DNA of 64,000 nt from Aspidiotus rigidus. Taxonomy: Eukaryota; Arthropoda; Insecta; Hemiptera; Diaspididae. The notes under the pieces are model-generated. The model had not been told where the DNA came from and made no database searches. It worked only from the letters and a program-made list of their open reading frames with translations. The position numbers and the translations under genes are program-made. Location: NCBI GenBank assembly GCA_035079385.1, contig JAVHKY010000013.1, forward strand, positions 1,674,001-1,738,000, read 5' to 3'. This document shows, one piece after another, positions 1-12,072 of this stretch. Each line of letters starts with the position of its first letter. Position 1 is the stretch's first letter.

Positions 1-1470
1 CGACGCAACGGGTCGTATCATTATCGCTGCAGTAATCGTTATCGTCATTATCACCTTCTTCTTCCCTTGTTTTGAGATAGCTGCGTAGCAAAAGAAGCAC
101 CTCACACTTTTTTTTTCTCTTTAATGTCAGTGTGATTAGTTATAATGTATTTTTTCTGCGTCTCGGCGGAAACGTTTTATCGTTTTCACCCCGTTCATCA
201 TCGAGTACGAAAGCGATACCTTTACCTTTTTACCTTTAGTGTTCCCCCACTCTCCATTGTAAGGCATCCGGAACAAAGCAGTTTTTTATTATTATTCGCC
301 GAGATGCTACCTCCTATGCTTTCATATAGTGCATTTCTCGGTCTAGAGTATAGTGTTGTTTCCCGAAAGCGGACTTCCAACTTTTCCTCGTCTTTTTTTC
401 TTTCTCCCTTTTTCCTTCCGTTCCGTTCTTCTTTTCTACGCCAGTTTTTGGTAGATTTGCTTTCCTCCTTCACATTCTTTTTCGCGCCTCTTTTTGCTCA
501 TAGCGCGCTGCTTACGAACAATGATTTATCACCTTATCTCGTGCACCGACCGAACTGGTGATAAATATATATATATATTCTTCTTATCCGGTATTTATGA
601 AACTGTGTGGTCTTCTGCGGTAAAAAGGAAATTGATAAATGATGTCGGAAATACGGAAACTCGACGGCATTTATTAAAACAGCTACGGTAATTTATTCGC
701 ACACGAGTCAAATATTTTTTGTTTTTTTCTTCTTTTCTTCCTTTGTCGCCAATGCTTTCTTCGTTTGGTTTGGTTGCCACACTCGACTAGTATCATTGAT
801 TTTTCCGAAACAAATTATGACTAGATTGAAAGTCAAACTTTCTGATAATTTGTAGCATTGGTAATGCGGCACTCCATATGACAACCATTGTCACCTAAAA
901 AAGTTTTTCTGTTTTCCTTATACTTGGATTTGTCTTTTGCAATAATTTGACGCATCAAATGAGGATGAATTGAGAACGTTCTCGCACATCAAAACTTTCC
1001 TTTTTTTTTCTCAATCATTACTGTCACCATCTTTTTTTCCTTATTGGCCCCATCTAAATTCAATTCGTCTTTCTTAGAAGGCAACCATTCTTTTCGCTTT
1101 TATTTTCGTCTGTATTTATAATATCTTTTTCTTTTTCACATACGTAAGACGGTGTTATTTAAAATGATATTTTTACTTTTTTGGCCTGAAACCTCCTCCC
1201 ACCTCCTCCCCGTCCACTACTATTCCCAATTGCAATTTTAGCCGAACAATAAATTTTATATTGTTCTCTTGCCTGTTAAGTGAACTAATTTTCCTAAATT
1301 CTCCTTGATAACTACAGCTAACAATTCAAAATTATTCTGTCTTTGACATCCTTCTTTCTGAAAGACTGTTGAAAACAATGTGATCTCTTGAATCCTACAA
1401 GATAATGACCAATGTGACAGCAAACTTAGCAATCTGAGTCTAATGTTTATCAGGTCTTACAGTTTTTGTA
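1..1470. other. No gene recognised
   Basis: The stretch is pyrimidine-rich with many T runs. The open frames seen on both strands (up to 138 codons from 145) are low-complexity Phe/Ser/Leu or Lys/Arg/Glu translations of the polypyrimidine tract and match no family I know. I see no convincing splice-bounded exon. Confidence 0.5.
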
Positions 1471-1473
1471 CTC

Positions 1474-1697
1474 ACTAAGCTGCTGTAGTAGGTTTAGCCT
1501 TCATTATACTAGACCTATCAATGACCTTGTCCTATTGATATGTTTGTGTCTTTGGGCTGGGAGTCAGCTTGAAAGGTGTGTGAAGGAACGAGATGCTTTA
1601 TGACCTGACCTTGACCTACTTCAGGGAAAAATTGGCACCTTCAGCCTTCATTATACTAGGCCTAAACTAGGCTGCTATAGTAGGTTCAGCCTTCATT
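1474..1697. repeat. Short diverged direct repeats
   Basis: The motif GCTGCTGTAGTAGGTTTAGC with a following CCTTCATTATACTAG-type segment (1474-1517) recurs at 1642-1697 as CAGCCTTCATTATACTAGGC and GCTGCTATAGTAGGTTCAGC. Related ATACTAGGCCTA/TAGGTCTAGG wording appears in the dispersed repeat near 37.5, 46.35 and 60.6 kb, so this may be a decayed relative. Family unknown. Confidence 0.45.
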
Positions 1698-2572
1698 CTG
1701 AGGTGGCAAAATCAATTATTTTGATACAATCGAGATTTATTATATAACTGGTATAACAGTAAAATCAACTTAGACTACTCAGATAATCTAAGAGCTGTAA
1801 TTACACGTATTGAAATCTTGAAAATATATGTTTGAAATGCTCGCTTGTTTCTCCTCCTGCATATCTCCAGCTGATGATACAGTAGTTTATAATATATTCT
1901 GGTACCTATTTTCGCGGGAAAAAAGTAACACGATCTATATAATATGTATACACGTGTATTCCTTATTTCGTATTCGCAAGAAAAGCAGAAAAAGAACACG
2001 TGTTTAGAACGGCTGTTCGCGGTACAGAAACTCTAGCAGTGGTGAACAAGTTTACTGTTTGGCACATTTGTGTTGTATTTACCGCGTTTTTCACCGGCCT
2101 GAAATAAAATGTAATTTGCTCAGTCAGCACCTAAAACTGATAAGACTAAGACCATTTGTTATTTATACGTTCCTTTTCCTTATCAAGTTCTCTTATTGCT
2201 TTTTTGTTCTTTGAAAAATAAAGATTAAATTTGACGCGCTGTACTCGGGTCTAGATTTTCAGTTGCACCCCTGCAAAATAATAAATACGTTTGTATACTT
2301 CAAGTGGAATGAGAAGAAGACATCCTGAGATAGAGAAGGAAGAACGCAGAGGGCAATTTCTTCTGGAAATAATTTATAAGTTTCCTGTCTTGGAAGGGAA
2401 GTTGTACTCTGGGAATAATTCGACGGACAAGACAGATTTCTCTTACTCTGCAAATTTCTGCGAACATAAGTCATCTTGTTTTGAGAAATTAAATTCTGTT
2501 TTCACCATGCTCTTGATTAGTACTATAGTACAAGTTTTTAACTTCGGTGTCAGTCAGGAACTCGTTACATTT

Positions 2573-4606
2573 TGACAAGATCTAGCTCGTGAAGCCTTCT
2601 CGCATATCTCTTTCGACCTTCATACATCCACGCACTTCAATCCTATAAACTCGTCCGTCAACCTCCGTCTAAGCATCAAATCCCCCATCGAGCTAGACCA
2701 CGCAGTCCAGATGTTCACAACGGCCGTTGTTCAAGCAGCCGCTGGTCCTCTCCCTGATAAGGAAATGGTCATCAATAGAGAAATCCTGTTTCCTCGAGAG
2801 ATACGTGGCATGGTTCAAAAAACGCGAGGAGCTCGCAACCACTGAAGGAGAACTCGTAATTGAGATGACAAGGCTATATTTAACAAGCTGAGCAAAGAAA
2901 CCACAGAATTGATCGGAAAAATCAATCAACGAACTCTAGACGATTACCTCCTTGACTTCTCCCCAAATAAAGAGTCAGATTACTCTCTTTGGAAAGCGAT
3001 TCTCAGACTCAAATATCCTCACTCCATCGAAACCCCAATTCGTGACTCAGAAGTGATCAAGATAAGTCAAACGCCTTTGCGTCTTACCTACTTTGAAGGT
3101 ACATTTCAACCTAATACAGTTTCGAATATGGAAGTAAAGGACTGTAATTCCTCTACAGATCCAATCGCTCTCTTCACTCCAAATGAAATTGCCAGAGCAA
3201 TTCACGATCTAAACATTAAGAAAAGCTCCAAGTATGGACAGAATTACAGCAAGAATTCTAAAAGAACTACCGAAAAAGGCGATAGTTGTATTATTATTTA
3301 TCTTCAACGGCATCTTTGGACTGCAGCACATCCCAGACCAGTGGAAGGTCGCTCAAATAATCGTGATCTCGAAACCCGGCAAGCCGCGCACTGAGCTGTT
3401 ATCTCAACCCAATTTCTTTACTTTCTATCTCGAGAAAAATACTCGAGAAACTATTTTTGAAAAGAATGAAACCAGTAGTGTAATGGAAACTAGCTACTTT
3501 TGATTTTCAGTTTGGATTCCGATCTGCTCATTCCACCATAGACCAGGTCCACCCCGTCACACAGATCGTAGAAAGAGCTCTGGAAGAGAAGAAAGTTTGC
3601 GCGTCTGTCTTTCGAGCCGTGAAAAAAGCATTCGATCGTGTTTGGCACTTGGACCTTCTGCATAAAATTAGTAATGTGCCCCCAGAAAACTACTGAGAAA
3701 TTAAAAAATCGTACCTGCATAACCGAGGCTGTGTAGTGCTTTACAACGCAATCCGATTATCCGAAGTCTCAACAAGAGTTTCCCAAAGCAGTACCTTGAG
3801 GCCGATTCTTACTTACTCTATTCAGTAGACATTCCACTCAATCCAAAAGTCGACATACAGCAATGTTTGCCGATGACACTGCTATTCTGTCGGTCAGCAA
3901 CTCTTACAACCAGGCTGTGATAAACCTTCAGTCAGCGACTGGCGAGAGACTCTAAAATTAGGCTGAACGAGGGTAAATCGTGCAGGATCGATTTCAGCCT
4001 TCGACCGTGTAACTATCAATGAAAAGTCTATACTAAGAACTGATTCTGACAAGTATCTCGGGTGCATCTTGACTGTCGCCTTAACTGAAAGGTCCACGTT
4101 AAGAAAAAACGTAAGTTGTATTGGCTCATTGGATACAACTCATCTCTTAGCCTCGCTAATAAACGTCTAGTCTACAAATCGATACTCAAGCCAGTGTGGA
4201 CCTACGGACTGCAAATCTGAGGAGTTACCAAGCCGTCAAACAGACTGTTAATTCAGAGGTTCCAGAATAAAGTCCTCCGACTCATCCCGAAAGCTCCATG
4301 ATTTGTTCCTAACTCTGTTCTTCATCGCGACCTCATGATTCAGAGTGCGAACGAGGTAACATCCTTCTTGGCAGCAAGCCACGAATTACGTCTCCACAAA
4401 CACCCTAACGTAGCAGCAATCCAGCTTCTCGACACGTTTGAAGATCTCAAGCGTCTTAAGCCGCACGATTTAGTATAGCTTACGGTAGTTATCCATGTCT
4501 ATGAATTTTGATTACAGGGGAACTGGCCCCCGCTTTATCCTGTTCTTTACCTATGTATTAATGAATGCCTCATGGCAGTACAATAAAATTTAATGAAATG
4601 AGAAAA
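2573..4606 (+). mobile_element. Jockey-clade LINE, 5'-truncated and inactivated
   Basis: This is a degraded non-LTR retrotransposon covering the region after the endonuclease through the reverse transcriptase (RT) to the 3' end. The endonuclease domain itself is absent. Order: a linker resembling Jockey ORF2 (SPIELDHAVQMF around 2680), FEGTF at about 3099, the LPKKAIVVLL/QHIPDQWKVAQIIVISKPGK block at 3265-3390, FGFRSAHSTIDQV near 3510-3550, a DVKKAFDRVWH-like block near 3620-3650 with the first Asp lost, a ruined GVPQGS-like site near 3780, and the catalytic FADD at 3866-3877 still intact. After it come the C-terminal LVYKSILKPVWTYGLQ and HRDLMIQSANEV motifs. Several frameshifts and stops break the frame. 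The 3' end is an AATAAA-like stretch followed by a short A-rich tail near 4585-4610. The clade name rests on the RT wording; exact family unknown. Confidence 0.88.
2909..4480 (+). pseudogene. Jockey-type RT ORF2 remnant (frameshifted)
   Basis: This is the coding part of the LINE. The longest open piece (2909-3394) covers the finger region up to the RT0-RT2 area. The same protein continues in another frame from about 3234 (KKAIVVLLFIFNGIFGLQHI), and then in at least two more frames to about 4480. The frames switch by single-base changes, so the copy cannot encode RT. The FADD catalytic pair is retained while the upstream Asp motif (expected DVKKAFD) reads AVKKAFD. It is a dead copy and should not be annotated as a gene. 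Confidence 0.85.
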
Positions 4607-4610
4607 AAAA

Positions 4611-7600
4611 TCTTCAATCCTGTGAATTTTTAGTAGATCGTAATTTAAGTCAACTCGAACATTCCGACTTGCTATTTTGCGGTGAATTTTTAGACGAAGA
4701 GTTTTGAGAAGTTATTTTCGTAAATCAAACTACTCACCTTCCTCTTTTTTCACGTAATTTACTTCTCCAGACCTGACAAGGGGGTTACGGCCTCTTCCTT
4801 CGGGCCAGCATTCATGAAAAATTCATAAGGATCCCTCCGCACCCCCCCTCTAAAGAAAGAAGAAACGCAAATTTTCCTCCGGCCCCGGTTTAGCTCTTGG
4901 TAGCTCGGTAACTCGCTTGACTCTATTGAAGAATTACTCATTTTAACATGAAATCGTAGATTTTTCGTCAGTTTTACGATTTGACGAAAGATTCAGATTT
5001 TCCACGAAGTCGGTTGTGTGCCCTCGCTGCGCGGAACCTTTTTCAAAAGAGTACGGCTGGCATTTCAACCTCATTTGATCAGTCTTCATTTTTTTCGGGA
5101 GCCGATTGAGGAATTTAGTTTCTTTATTCGTACGTATATCTATGTCCTTAGCTTAAGGGAGCCACACTTTAGTAGTTAGCAGGGCACGTATTTGATACGC
5201 TCAAGCTACAGCAATGATGGATATTAGAATCACGTTGTTCGTTATCGTAAAACGAAGAATCGCATTTGACGGTGTGTTTTTGAATGTAACCTACTTATTA
5301 TGAAGTGAAAATCAATCCGCCGTTATACCGTACGCACTAATTCAAAAGGAAATCTGTTACAGAAGATGACAAAACTTGCAGCAGGAAATGTCTACGAGGC
5401 TTTTCAAAGGTAGTCTACAAAGTCCCCCCTAGATGTATTCTCCTGTTACGTTTGTATTCCAAATCAATTTGTTTACGAAATCCCATCTCTTTCTCAACGA
5501 TTTTCAACGCTTCGAATTTTTCCTTCGCTCCCTGTCACACTTTCCTATTCTTTACTAATTCCGATACGGGTCTTCGAGCTTTTGGTGAGACAACAGATTT
5601 CATTGCTTTTGAATTTGGCGGGCCGCCGGTATACTAATTTTATGTTTGATTTACGGCGAATGAACAAAATCAACAAAGGAAAGAGAGAAAAAAACGAGAA
5701 AGAAGGAGTAATAAATAATAGAAGCGCAGGATAGAAGAAGCAAAAGGGAAACGAAATTAGGCAGGATGGTGAAACCAAATTAATATTATGAGTATGCGTT
5801 AAGAAAATTTGTAATTTTAAAAGATCCTCTGTTAGTATTTACTCAGGCATTCTTAATCATTCTTTTTCTTATTTGCTTTTAATTTTTGTGCCGGTGTATA
5901 AGAAAGTTGATTTTCCAGCTTTCGTCCTGCATCTTCCTGGTTGCAAATTCAAATCTTCCTTTATCAGCGAGTTGGCGAAATTTACATTTATTTTTCCTCG
6001 GTGACTTATCGCAAATCCTTTGTGCACGGTAGACATTTAATTAAAATTCATTTTTTTCCCAGTTCGTCTTTCACCTCTTTTTTTCTCTCTTCCATTACGT
6101 TCTCGTGTCGTAACAATATTGCGTGTATATTTTCTGAGAGGTACTGAGAAGATTGTAGTAAGATTTAGCGTGAATGGTTGTTGTTCTATTCGAGAGTAAG
6201 TCAGCGCTAAATCCCATTACTCTGTAGTACTCTCGAGTGTGGTTTGTGTATGATCGTAAGAATACACGTTACTGTTTGTACCTTGCGGTAGGCACTCATC
6301 CGGTGTGAGAATTTCATGGTTAGTAAAGTAGAAAATTTTAATTGCTGTTCAAATTGTGGAAAAAAATTGCTGCGATAGCAAAGAAGAAGGAAATCAATTA
6401 TACAAAAAAAAAAGGATTTTTGACGACGATGATCTCGAATACGTTGTAGACTCTAGAAATGACCGGTAGAAGTGTGAAAGAATATCAAGATGTGTCGAAA
6501 ATCTTGCGTTTTCGCAAACTCGAGTGACGCGACTGACCGATTGGAAAATTTCGATTATCTCTTTGAAAAAGTACGTTTATTTTTCTTTCAAGTTTTTCGA
6601 TTAATCGAGGCGAATTTTTAATTTCGAGTTATTTTTCGATACTGTGGAGATCTCGGGCCAATTCTTGTCTCTATCGTTAGAGTAAATATTTGTTCAAGAA
6701 ATGACGATCGGACACATCTGTTATCATTTTGGAAAGAGTGGCGAAATAAATGTACGTTTTCGCGCTGAAGAAAAGACAGAACAACTTACGAGACGAAAAT
6801 ATTTTAAAGGAAAATACCTCTTTTTTGAACCCCTCTAGCGATGTAATAGATTTTCGTTTTCGAAATATTATCTCTCGAAACATTTTTTTCACTCCCTCTT
6901 CAAAACGTTCACGTCCCGATTGTCCGGATATGTCGAATGAACTGCTGAACTCTTAGACTGTATGTCGTGTACCTTTCTAGTAATACAGTATAGAAAGTCA
7001 ATAATCCACAAAAAAGTTACAATCTCGGGAGGTATTTCCTTCTTCGAGGCCTTTATTCCCCTTCTTCGACAACAATCACTTTTTCATATTTCGTCAATTT
7101 TCTCGCTTTTTGATGGTATTTACCTATAACGACTGCTTTTACGTTCACCTGATTCGGCGTAGAATGAGCTGAGCTTTTCAAAGGACGACGTTTGGAGGAG
7201 AAAAATGAAAAGTTTTAGAATAACTTTTCTCGCCGTTCCATTCGTACATTACTTCGTATAAGCTTTTTATAACAGCGGAGCTAGGATAATCGTGATCTTT
7301 GACTTGAGCACTTGCTGCAGAAGAAGAGGCAATGATCGCATACTTCTATGTGGAAGTACTTCTTATTGAGTAGAATTATTCGTTTTGTTCACGCTTGCCT
7401 TCAGCATTCATTAAGCATTAAGGATGTGAACTTCCAAAGTTTTTTTTTTCTTTTTTTATTTATTTTATCACAAACTTAAGCCTCATTGTGAAACTTTTCT
7501 TCCTCTTTCTTGCTTTAGCTCATTTTGATGATGATCGATTTTATTTTGGCATTAAAGAAGATAGAATATCCACAATAGTTTTCTTACAAGTGCCGTATAC

Positions 7601-9240
7601 CGTAACTTGTCGGTTCATTAGCTTTTATGAGACTTTTGCGGATGAGAAAAGTTCGGTCTAATAAACTGCATACGTAACGGTTGCGCTCATTTCTTAGGGT
7701 GGGGGTGGAGATAACGAAAGCGAAGGAAAAAAGAGAATGATATTTCCATAAAATCAGGCCAACCACCTGTGAAAATTTGCCGAGTGACAATATTCATCAA
7801 TTTTTGTCACTTTGTTGGCTGTGAATTTACAAATACAAAGCCTATTATAATTTTTCAACCCAAGAAGTCTGTTTTCTGTTTATAAAAGTTTCATCGAGAA
7901 AACTTTCGGCAATTAGAGGGTCGGCTTTAGCGTTCGCTAAAGTTGAAAGCTTGGGATTTTCTTAAGACAAATTTTACATTCTTCCTGTAACAAACTTTTC
8001 GAACTTTGGGAAACGTGATTTTCTGAAGAAGTTGTCAATAAATTTGAAATTTATTGTTCGTCTCGTGTGTTACACTTTGCTTGATTCGAATTTTTCTCGC
8101 CCAAGTTTTGTTAAGAGGTTTTACCAAAAAAACTACGTATAAGACATGATTTTGGCAATGCATTTTAAATTTGCCGAAAATATGTGCCAACCATTCTTGT
8201 AACTTATAGGTAGCGTCCGCAGTGAAGATCTCGGTGAACAAAGATCGTTAAGTATGTCGACATCCTCCCTTCCTGGACGAACTGTCGGCAGGTCAATTCA
8301 TCAATTCCGACGTACACGGAGCACTGTTTTTCTGTGTACATACTAAGCTTGAATTTCATTGCCACTCATGAAGCCAAGCGGTCAGTGCCTATCTCTTGAA
8401 GTTCACATCTCATAATACTGTACATTTTATTATCTGAGAGTGCTTTCAAATGATAGTCTACTATTTACCTAACTGATTTTATTTTGGAAAGAAATTTCAA
8501 CTGGGTTCATGAGTTTTCAATCAACTGGTTTGTCATACCGTACAACTCAAGAAGGAATTTATTTCAGTAATATAAAAAAATTGTCAACAAAAAACAAAAA
8601 ATCGTCAGTTTAAATAGTTTCTACAAACATGCATGATAAAAAGAATATCAGGATATCTTGTGTCACTGATGATCACTATGTTTGTTTTAAGGATTTTTGC
8701 GCGTTGTTCCATTGGCCCATCTTCTGCTTATACAGTTCTCCTAATCTATCTAACATTTCCTTTGATGTTCCGCATGGATATACCTTCGCAGAAACTGATG
8801 GAATAATAATCTTCTTTGCTGCTTCATCTATACCCTGTTCCGCACTTCTTCAGCTTTCCAGCTTTTTTATTCTCCGCCTTTTCTTCTTTAAGGAGTTCAA
8901 AGTCGGTTATATTTTCCAATAATATCTTTATCTGGAATTTCCATGGTAGATAGTTTGTTGATTCCATAAGCTTGATAATCTTCGAGTTTGATTCTTCCCT
9001 TTTGTCCAGGAGAAAAGTACTTTCAATTCTTCGATTAATATTACATGACGGACGGAAAATCTAACCTAGGTATCCAGTATGATAGGCTCATAACCTGCTG
9101 TAGTAGTACAAAAGTATTGACACTGCGCAACATTCGTACCTCTCAAAATCAGGTAGTAAACACAAAATTCCGCTAGGCTGGTCTTCGTTTGGCGTACCCT
9201 TCCACACCCCACTAGTAGCACGGCATTATAAAAGTGATAT
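4611..9240. other. No gene recognised
   Basis: This is AT-rich, T-tract-rich noncoding sequence. Short open frames (up to about 97 codons) show no motifs and no coding-like codon use. I see no element ends, tRNA or inverted repeat that I can support. Confidence 0.45.
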
Positions 9241-9245
9241 GGAAT

Positions 9246-9472
9246 AAAAAAACCGACCTTACTGCCAAAAAATGAATTTTTAGGTCTTGACTGATTCTTG
9301 AAGAAAATTGAATGGTATTTCACGTGAACATACGCCAAATCCGAAAAACACAAAAATTCAGTTGGAAAAATGCATTTTTTAAAAGAGTTTGCAAGCCAAA
9401 ATCTAGTAATACGTTGTAGAAAACGTATTTTTCGAAATGAATTTTTGTTTTTGGCAGTAAGGTCGGTTTTTT
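9246..9472. mobile_element. Small TIR element (MITE-like)
   Basis: Terminal inverted repeats of about 25 bp: AAAAAAACCGACCTTACTGC at 9246 is mirrored by GCAGTAAGGTCGGTTTTTT ending at 9472. The arms run inward as CCAAAAA/TTTTTGG. Total length is 227 bp and there is no coding capacity beyond chance frames. No clear target duplication is visible, so the superfamily is unassigned. Confidence 0.65.
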
Positions 9473-10201
9473 CAATCCGCGTCACAATTTATACCGTTGG
9501 TATCCATTGTATTGCTCGCTCTATGCACACATTGTGGAACAGCCAGCTAACAAAAGTACAGCTGTTAGTTAAATGAAAATGCGCGGGTATCAATTTGGAC
9601 CGGACAGCGCTAGTGTTGCGCTGCATTCCTATACCAAGCGGGAGAAGAGAACTAATCTGTAGCGGTATGGGAGGAGAGTGAAAAAATTGAAATAACGCTT
9701 GAATGAAGCAGGTTCGGCTTCCTCAGATTCCTCCGCAGATGTTCACGAACACAAATTCTACAAATTACCTTAGATGTGATGACAAAACTTCAATTTTGCA
9801 ATTTTCCATTTTTCTCCCTTATACCGCCATAGTTCCGTTCCCGTTTTCAACTTTGACAAAAATACCATTTACTGTTGAGCGAATCGCGCGCGCAGTTAAC
9901 AATCCTGGTGGATGACCGGCTCAAATACCTCTATAATGTACCGTGATACGCATTTCAGCGATTTGCTCTATAAAAGTTTACTGAATGGAACTTAGGCACT
10001 ACTTTATTTATTGCACGCTACACGTATTACCGGATAACACTCCAAACACAAATTAGTGTAACCATAAGCTACCAATGACTGAAATGCTTTATAATACGTA
10101 CTTACTAGAACACTGCTTCTCTAGAATGTTCTGGCGTTAATAGACTGATTTCCTAACTACGTCACAATATCAAGAGATTGCAAAATATCTAGCAAAATTC
10201 T

Positions 10202-10472
10202 ACTTCCTTCAGTCTTGTTTACTTTTCTTTTCAATGTAATTTCCCATAAGCGAAATTAGGTTTCTGGGAACGGATCAATAATATTTTGAAAACAGACCGT
10301 AATAAGGTAGAAGAGGTCGATTTCTCAGAAGTATAAAGCTTCTAGATTATAAAAGAAATACTCTCATTCCTTATTTATGTTCTGTTTTCAAAATATTCAT
10401 CACTTTTTAGAACGTTACTTTTGTATATGGGAAATTCCATTAATGAAGAAGTAAACAAAGACTTGAAGGAAC
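10202..10472. mobile_element. Imperfect long hairpin (foldback/MITE), 271 bp
   Basis: The whole segment pairs with itself. The outer arms 10202-10247 (CTTCCTTCAGTCTTGTTTAC onward) pair with 10427-10472 (GTAAACAAAGACTTGAAGG). An inner pair AATATTTTGAAAACAGAC (about 10280) faces GTCTGTTTTCAAAATATT (about 10380), and pairing continues with mismatches towards a centre near AGAAGTATAAAGCTTCT. The arms are diverged, so this is an old copy. No target duplication found. Confidence 0.6.
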
Positions 10473-10635
10473 TTCAGCAAGCAGCATTCTGTGATTTATC
10501 AATACCGTTATGTAAAGGTAAATCAGTCCATTATCAATGAAATATTATTATGAAAGGTTTTCTCTCCATTATTCTCAGCATTGATTATGTATTAAAGTGA
10601 TACATAGTCAAAGATCATTTTTCCGTACGTTTGAT

Positions 10636-10792
10636 CAGGGGCGCCGTGATGGTCCAATGAAGAAACCTCCCTCAAATTTTAATTTCTTATAGCTAAAAAA
10701 AAAAAATGAAAAAAAAAAAAAATGTGGGTCCGGCCCCCTCTAAAACGATTACAAAGAATCATCTCCATGAAAATGGCCTCACGACACCCCTG
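10636..10792. mobile_element. hAT-type MITE, copy 1 (157 bp)
   Basis: The element starts CAGGGGCGCCGTGA and ends TCACGACACCCCTG, an imperfect 14-bp inverted repeat with the CAG...CTG ends typical of hAT transposons. It is flanked by an 8-bp target duplication with one mismatch, CGTTTGAT (10628-10635) and CGTTTAAT (10793-10800). The interior includes an A-rich run and the segment AAACGATTACAAAGAATC shared with a second copy at 27488-27667. It has no coding capacity and was presumably mobilised in trans by a hAT transposase. Confidence 0.82.
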
Positions 10793-11208
10793 CGTTTAAT
10801 TGACGTATCTGCAAAATCAGGATTATATGATAAGAAGGCTTTTTGTATTACCTTCCGAAGGTTGAAGGAAGTCTTATTGCTCTGATTGTTGTCTAGCAGT
10901 TCATGTCAATTCAACTTTGTGCATTGTACAGAATTGTTAGTACTCTATCTACATCCTCAACCCATTTTCTATGGCTCATCAGTGTTCTTGATTCTTATTA
11001 ATTTTTTGTTTGTCCATCTGTTTCCAATATGATTAGTTTTGCTTACATTACTATTTACAATGTATTCTACAAAGACAAGAGAGTTAAATATTAAAGTATA
11101 GTTTTCAATTTCAAGAAATTTCATTCAAACCTTCAAGTAAAACCAAACCACCAACCATGATGATTTCAATGACAATATAATGGAAAGTAAGTATTTACTT
11201 TTCTGGAT

Positions 11209-11318
11209 ACAACTACAAGAGTGCGCTTTGTGTTAAGACATAGGTGTAACGGAAAAGAAATGATATTCTCTCTCTTATGCTAAGGTGGTTTACAAGCAGC
11301 GCACTCTTGTATAGTTGT
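11209..11318. repeat. Short inverted repeat (hairpin MITE-like)
   Basis: ACAACTACAAGAGTGCGC (11209-11226) is mirrored by GCGCACTCTTGTATAGTTGT (11299-11318), with a 2-nt indel. The middle, about 70 bp, does not pair. The ends are not a recognised superfamily signature. Confidence 0.55.
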
Positions 11319-11999
11319 ACAAAAACTTTTTTTTATGCTAATATTTTGTCTGGTGCTTAGTCAAAGTTGGGACTCTGGAGGTGGTCCAGCGTTTCCAATT
11401 AATTTTCTTAAGCTAGTTGCTCTATTTCTTATTGATGGCTAACTCCGGAAAAACATTGTCAGTAGCCTAGTATCATCTACATCAAAATCTCTCAAGTTAG
11501 CTTGCTTGGCTGTTGACTGTTGTTGACAAAGCACCTATTTTGTTTAAGATAATATTTTATCTTGATTTTCTCGTTAAAAAATTGACATATTTGAGTATGA
11601 AAATTATGGATGCGGTATAGTATTCAAACGTCATTCATCATTCAATTTCTTCACATCCTTAATTTTTTGTTTGTATTCTGCATTTAAGAAGACCATTCTA
11701 GTTGTATTTCCAACGCTCAAATCAGATCCATTTTTTCTTCTTTGTTATCACGTCAAATTTTTGAGTAAACATAAGGATATGGAAAATTGTTGAGGTGTAG
11801 GTACCTGTAAGTGAGTATTTTTAAAATATGTTGAAAAAAATGAATGTAAAAATCTTCCTTTATCACCTATCACAAATTTAGAAATAAGATTCAATATCCT
11901 TTCAACAAGTAAACTTAACTTGATTTACAATTTTTGGAACCACGAATAATAGGACTATAAAAACACTATGCATCGCAAGATTGCAAATTATTCAGTTGA

Positions 12000-12072
12000 G
12001 GAGTTATCTGTCAGAAGGGCAGCCGGACAATGTAATTCTTATGTAACGGGTGCCCTTTTGACAGATAATTCC
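12000..12072. repeat. Compact hairpin repeat (73 bp)
   Basis: Left arm GGAGTTATCTGTCAGAAGGG (from 12000) pairs with right arm CCCTTTTGACAGATAATTCC (ending 12072). The arms are about 27 bp with a few mismatches and the unpaired middle is about 21 nt. It looks like a tiny foldback element; no flanking duplication is clear. Confidence 0.55.

Noticed and set aside
145..561. 138-codon Phe/Ser-rich frame as a membrane protein
   Set aside because: Translation of a polypyrimidine tract; the opposite strand gives an equally open Lys/Arg/Glu-rich frame, typical of low-complexity DNA.
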